Shown here piece by piece: positions 61,186-64,000 of a stretch of DNA of 64,000 nt. Source of the stretch: Eucommia ulmoides (taxonomy: Eukaryota; Streptophyta; Magnoliopsida; Garryales; Eucommiaceae); NCBI GenBank assembly GCA_016647705.1, contig CM028327.1, positions 11,358,365 to 11,422,364 of the forward strand, given 5' to 3'. The position numbers and the translations under genes were made by a program. Numbering within the stretch: the first letter of the stretch is position 1; each line of letters begins with the position of its first letter. The notes under the pieces are model-generated. The model was not told the DNA's origin and ran no database searches. It saw only the letters and a program-made list of their open reading frames with translations.

Positions 61186-62884
61186 ATAGTTGGTTTGGCT
61201 CAATAGGCTTCACATCTTAGCTAACACGATCATATGGCACATCACATGAACACACTAGTTGAGGGGCAATCTATGCACCGTCCTCCACTGTTGACAGGTG
61301 ATAATTATGTTTTTTAGAAAGTCATAATGACTGTTTTCTTACAGGCTACTAACAGCTGTGGGATACTTTATAGATCACACACGAGGGAACAAACTAAGTA
61401 AAAGAATCTAAAATCAGTGTCCTGTCTATTAGTTTGAGCTTTTCGCCCATACAAAGTTGATCTAAGATATGTATACAAGGTTTACCAACATATGCAATAA
61501 CTTCGGTGCACTTGGAAAGCGACACTCCATGCATGAGAAATTACAGTAAATTCTAAGATCATTAACCAAAATATGGGAACCCAAGGTGACAACAATCGAT
61601 AAAGCTAAGGATCTCATCAAATGTACGATTAATGAACTCATTGGTAATCTAATGACCCATGAGTCATCCATTTCTAGATATAAATGATAAGCTGGCGCTA
61701 GAAAACGGAAGTCCTTCGTACTAAAAGCTCATAAAATTAAGGATGGTGATGATAGTGATGAAATAAGTCTCGACAGCGAGCAAGAAAATGAAGTGACTCT
61801 TATAACCAAAAACATCAGAAGGATGTCCTGATGAACTTTCTATGGAAGAAAGAAATTCAATATGAATAATATTGAATATTTTAACTGTCATAAATTCAGG
61901 CATTTTCAAGTCAATTGTCCTGAGCCAAAGAAGTAAAAGAAACGAAAGAAAAAAAAAGTGAAAAGGGTGAAGAAGAAATCCATGAAAGCTACATGGGATA
62001 ATTTAGATTCAAACACTTCTAAAACATCCGGCAGTGACGATTCATCAATGTTTGCCTTAATGGTTGTTAGAGATGAGGTACCTAAATGTTCTAGTAATTG
62101 TTCTTTGAAATTTGGTAAGTTGTTTGATGTGTATCAAGAATTATTAAATGATTATAAAATTCAATACTCTAAGATAAATGTCCTACAAAGTATTGGCGAT
62201 ACATTAAACAAACAAGTTGACAAATTTGAAGCTGAAAATATTTCTCTCAAAAATCAGATTTAAAAACTTTTTTCATTGGATTTTGAAAAGAAAAACAATG
62301 AATTGAAATCCAAGATTAAGGATTTAAATTCTATTGTTCTCAAGTTTACAAATGGAGAGAATAATTTAAATATTCTTTTTGGAAGTTCAAGAGGTGCTTT
62401 TGACATAGCAGGAATTGATTTTTAGAAACATTAAACAAAAGAGGATTAAAAAATTCTTCTCTGAAACTAAGACACTTGTTAAATATTTTAACTATAATTT
62501 TGTGGGGCATACCATAATAAGTTGTTTTCATAAATTATCTAAAGACAAGCAAGTAGGGGTTCCTAAAGGGATGAGAATTGATCCGGCTAACAAGATCGGA
62601 CCCATTTAGATTGGGTACCACTTAGGAACTACTTGATGTATTCTTTGAAGGTTAATCTAAAAGCATCATGAGCAAGAACAAATGGTTCCTAGATAGTGGT
62701 TGTTTTCGGCACATGATGAGAGATAAAACAAAATTTACGTCTTTGACACCTAAAAACGGAGATCATGTGACTTTTGAAGACAACGCTAGGGGTAAGATTG
62801 TTGGTATAGGTAACATTGGTAATGACTCCATTATTATTTTGTTGGTTGATGGTCTTAAACATAATCTACTCAACATCAGTCAAA
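61186..62884 (+). pseudogene. Fossil gag and protease of the SIRE-type element
   Basis: After the LTR, gag of the UBN2 type is recognisable: RPPLLTGDNYVF (about 61280), then the ILRSLTKIWEPKVTTIDKAK phrase (about 61560) and ELIGNLMTHE. These are followed by a zinc knuckle (FNCHKFRHFQVNC, about 61880), a lysine-rich stretch with KATWDNLDSNTSK, and a coiled coil. The protease start WFLDSGCFRHM (about 62680) and LLVDGLKHNLLNIS (about 62845) match the copia protease-integrase junction. The match stops at about 62884. Several breaks. Confidence 0.8.
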
Positions 62885-62943
62885 AAGTTACCTTCAATAA
62901 ACTATTATTGAAAAATATTTTGAGAATTTCATTTCTAATGCAG

Positions 62944-63200
62944 AAGATACTAATATTTCTTCTCTTGATGGAGAAAGGAGCAATGAAAGCTCAAGTTTAG
63001 GTGGAATAGCAAAGCTAAAAGATGAGGGAAGAGGGCAAGCATATCAAAGTCCAAAGGTATCAAATTTTATCCTTGCTGAAATAGATGGCGTTATTTTGCC
63101 TTGGTTGAGATGGGATAGAAATGATGTTTCTCCTCCTCAACCTGAGACAAATAAACGAACTCCTATGACTCCAAAAACATCGTTATGGGAAGCATTTGAG
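62944..63200 (+). CDS. Host gene of unknown function, penultimate exon
   Basis: Open stretch from an acceptor (TTTCTAATGCAG, AG at 62942-62943) to a donor GAG|GTACTG (63200/63201). The peptide is acidic and serine-rich at first (DTNISSLDGERSNESSS). It then reads VSNFILAEIDGVILPWLRW and continues ETNKRTPMTPKTSLWEAFE. There are no stops over about 86 codons, the composition is normal, and it joins the next exon in frame (phase 0). The sequence was not recognised. The WLRW and TPMTPKTSLWEAFE segments look conserved rather than random. The start depends on the acceptor choice; the frame is open a further 33 bases upstream. Upstream exons are not seen because transposons occupy the region to the left. 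Confidence 0.6.
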
Positions 63201-63686
63201 GTACTGTTACCACATTTTTACATGTCTCTATAATATGATCACTATCTTAGCATGTGCACACAAAATACCTATGAAACATTACTGCAAATCCATGAAGATC
63301 TTTGTAGTATACATACAACTGAATTAGCTATATTGTAGCGACCTCCATCTCCCCCATGAAAATGAATTATATTGTTATATTGCATTTATTTGAATATTTC
63401 AAGTGTTAGGTACTTCTAGTTGAATTAGCTTTGTTGTATTTAGGTGATTATATATTTAGACAAAAATATCATTTTTACTGCTTTTCAAAGAAATATATCT
63501 TAGGTGGCATTAGTTTAGTGTTTCTATTCCCATGTTTCTGTTTATATTCCCAGAAAACTTACCATAGAAACAAAAAATATGATAACAAAGAGAAAATGCT
63601 TTTGTTCATCTCCTAGATTTTTAGACATATAATTTAATCTCCCAATGTGTATTTATGATGATGTCCTTTTAATTTTTTTCGTTTAG
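63201..63686 (+). other. Last intron of the host gene
   Basis: A 486-base intron, T-rich, starting GTACTG and ending TTTTTTTCGTTTAG. No open frame or repeat was noted. Confidence 0.55.
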
Positions 63687-63767
63687 GGTTTCAAGTTGAC
63701 ACAAGGTATGAGTCCAGGCACGGGAACTGATAGTGGCCATTTCAGAATGGGTAGTATTTGTATTTGA
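63687..63767 (+). CDS. Host gene of unknown function, last exon
   Basis: Begins after TTTTCGTTTAG and reads GFKLTQGMSPGTGTDSGHFR then MGSICI and a TGA stop at 63765-63767. It continues the frame of the exon ending at 63200 (...WEAFE-GFKLTQG...). It is followed by an AT-rich 3' region with AATAAA at 63880-63885. The protein family was not recognised. Confidence 0.6.
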   Translation, partial: GFKLTQGMSPGTGTDSGHFRMGSICI

Positions 63768-63879
63768 CATGGACGATTACCTTAAGCTTAAAAAAATGAA
63801 GAGATTTTGTTTGAGAGGTGGAAGTAACGCCATATAAATCATTTTGGTGGTCTATTGCTTCGTAACTTCAACACAAAAT

Positions 63880-63885
63880 AATAAA
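63880..63885 (+). terminator. Polyadenylation signal AATAAA
   Basis: A canonical AATAAA 113 bases after the stop codon, with T-rich sequence downstream (63900-63950). Consistent with the 3' end of the host gene. Confidence 0.5.
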
Positions 63886-64000
63886 GTAACTTCAAATTTA
63901 GTCTAGTGGTTTTATTTGTTTTTCTTGTTCTATTGGTTATTTTGTTGTTTGCTCAGCCCTTGGAAATTACATAGATAGACAATTTGATGAGATTTTGCTT

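Larger units (their letters stand above)
50081..62884 (+). mobile_element. SIRE/Maximus-type copia element with a Tekay element in its LTR, broken
   Basis: The 5' LTR begins near 50081 (CTTGACCCTAGATGTTTTG) and ends CTTTGAGCCAACA at 61185; it is about 2.0 kb once the nested Tekay element (50932-60033) is set aside. Gag and protease parts follow. No polymerase part or 3' LTR was recognised before the host exon at 62944. The left flank is Tat debris. The element is broken, with several breaks. It shares its LTR family with the solo LTRs at 11.4-16.2 kb and 27.3-42.4 kb. Confidence 0.75.

Overview
The window is nuclear DNA of a flowering plant. It is AT-rich, has plant-type spliced exons, and carries the usual plant transposons: SIRE/Maximus-type and other Ty1-copia elements, Ty3-gypsy chromoviruses, Tat/Ogre remains, an L1-type LINE with an RNase H tail, hAT and PIF/Harbinger DNA elements. 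The species cannot be named from the sequence. Roughly nine tenths of the window is transposon-derived.

Left part (1-11.4 kb). Two exons on the minus strand (10357-10431 and 1657-1836) join in frame into the N-terminus of a glyoxalase II (GLX2, hydroxyacylglutathione hydrolase). The metallo-hydrolase body lies beyond the left edge. Its first intron is about 8.5 kb and holds a TRIM (2250-3264), a chromovirus (to 8962), a small copia LTR remnant and a small MITE. The visible part of intron 2 holds a copia LTR interrupted by a MITE (218-780). The GC-rich space upstream of exon 1 (10.43-11.1 kb) is the GLX2 promoter and may also serve a plus-strand transcript.

Middle (11.4-50 kb). This is a set of nested insertions whose order can be read from target-site duplications (TSDs). 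SIRE-type solo LTR 11424-16165 contains MITE 11797-14625, which contains a younger SIRE-type solo LTR 12008-14105. A plus-strand SIRE-like element (about 17.15-22.7 kb) carries a 1.4 kb solo LTR of another family. A non-coding LTR element with an AAATG TSD lies at 22873-27131. A SIRE-type LTR (27266-42425) contains a 13.2 kb hAT element (28761-41954), which in turn contains an L1 LINE (about 29.8-36.0 kb) and two solo LTRs. Tat/Ogre-type debris, another SIRE fragment and a third MITE fill 42.4-50.1 kb.

Right part (50-64 kb). A plus-strand SIRE element (LTR from 50081, gag and protease to about 62.88 kb) has a 9.1 kb Tekay/Del-type gypsy element (50932-60033, TSD GTATG) inside its LTR. At 62.94-63.77 kb the last two exons of an unidentified plus-strand host gene appear, followed by a polyadenylation signal.

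The only host genes supported are GLX2 (start) and the right-edge gene (end). No new enzymatic or defence system was found. The most unusual signal is a module shared by Tekay-type LTRs: inverted 17-base arms with splice-like ends that enclose an array of short CCCC/GGGG palindromes.
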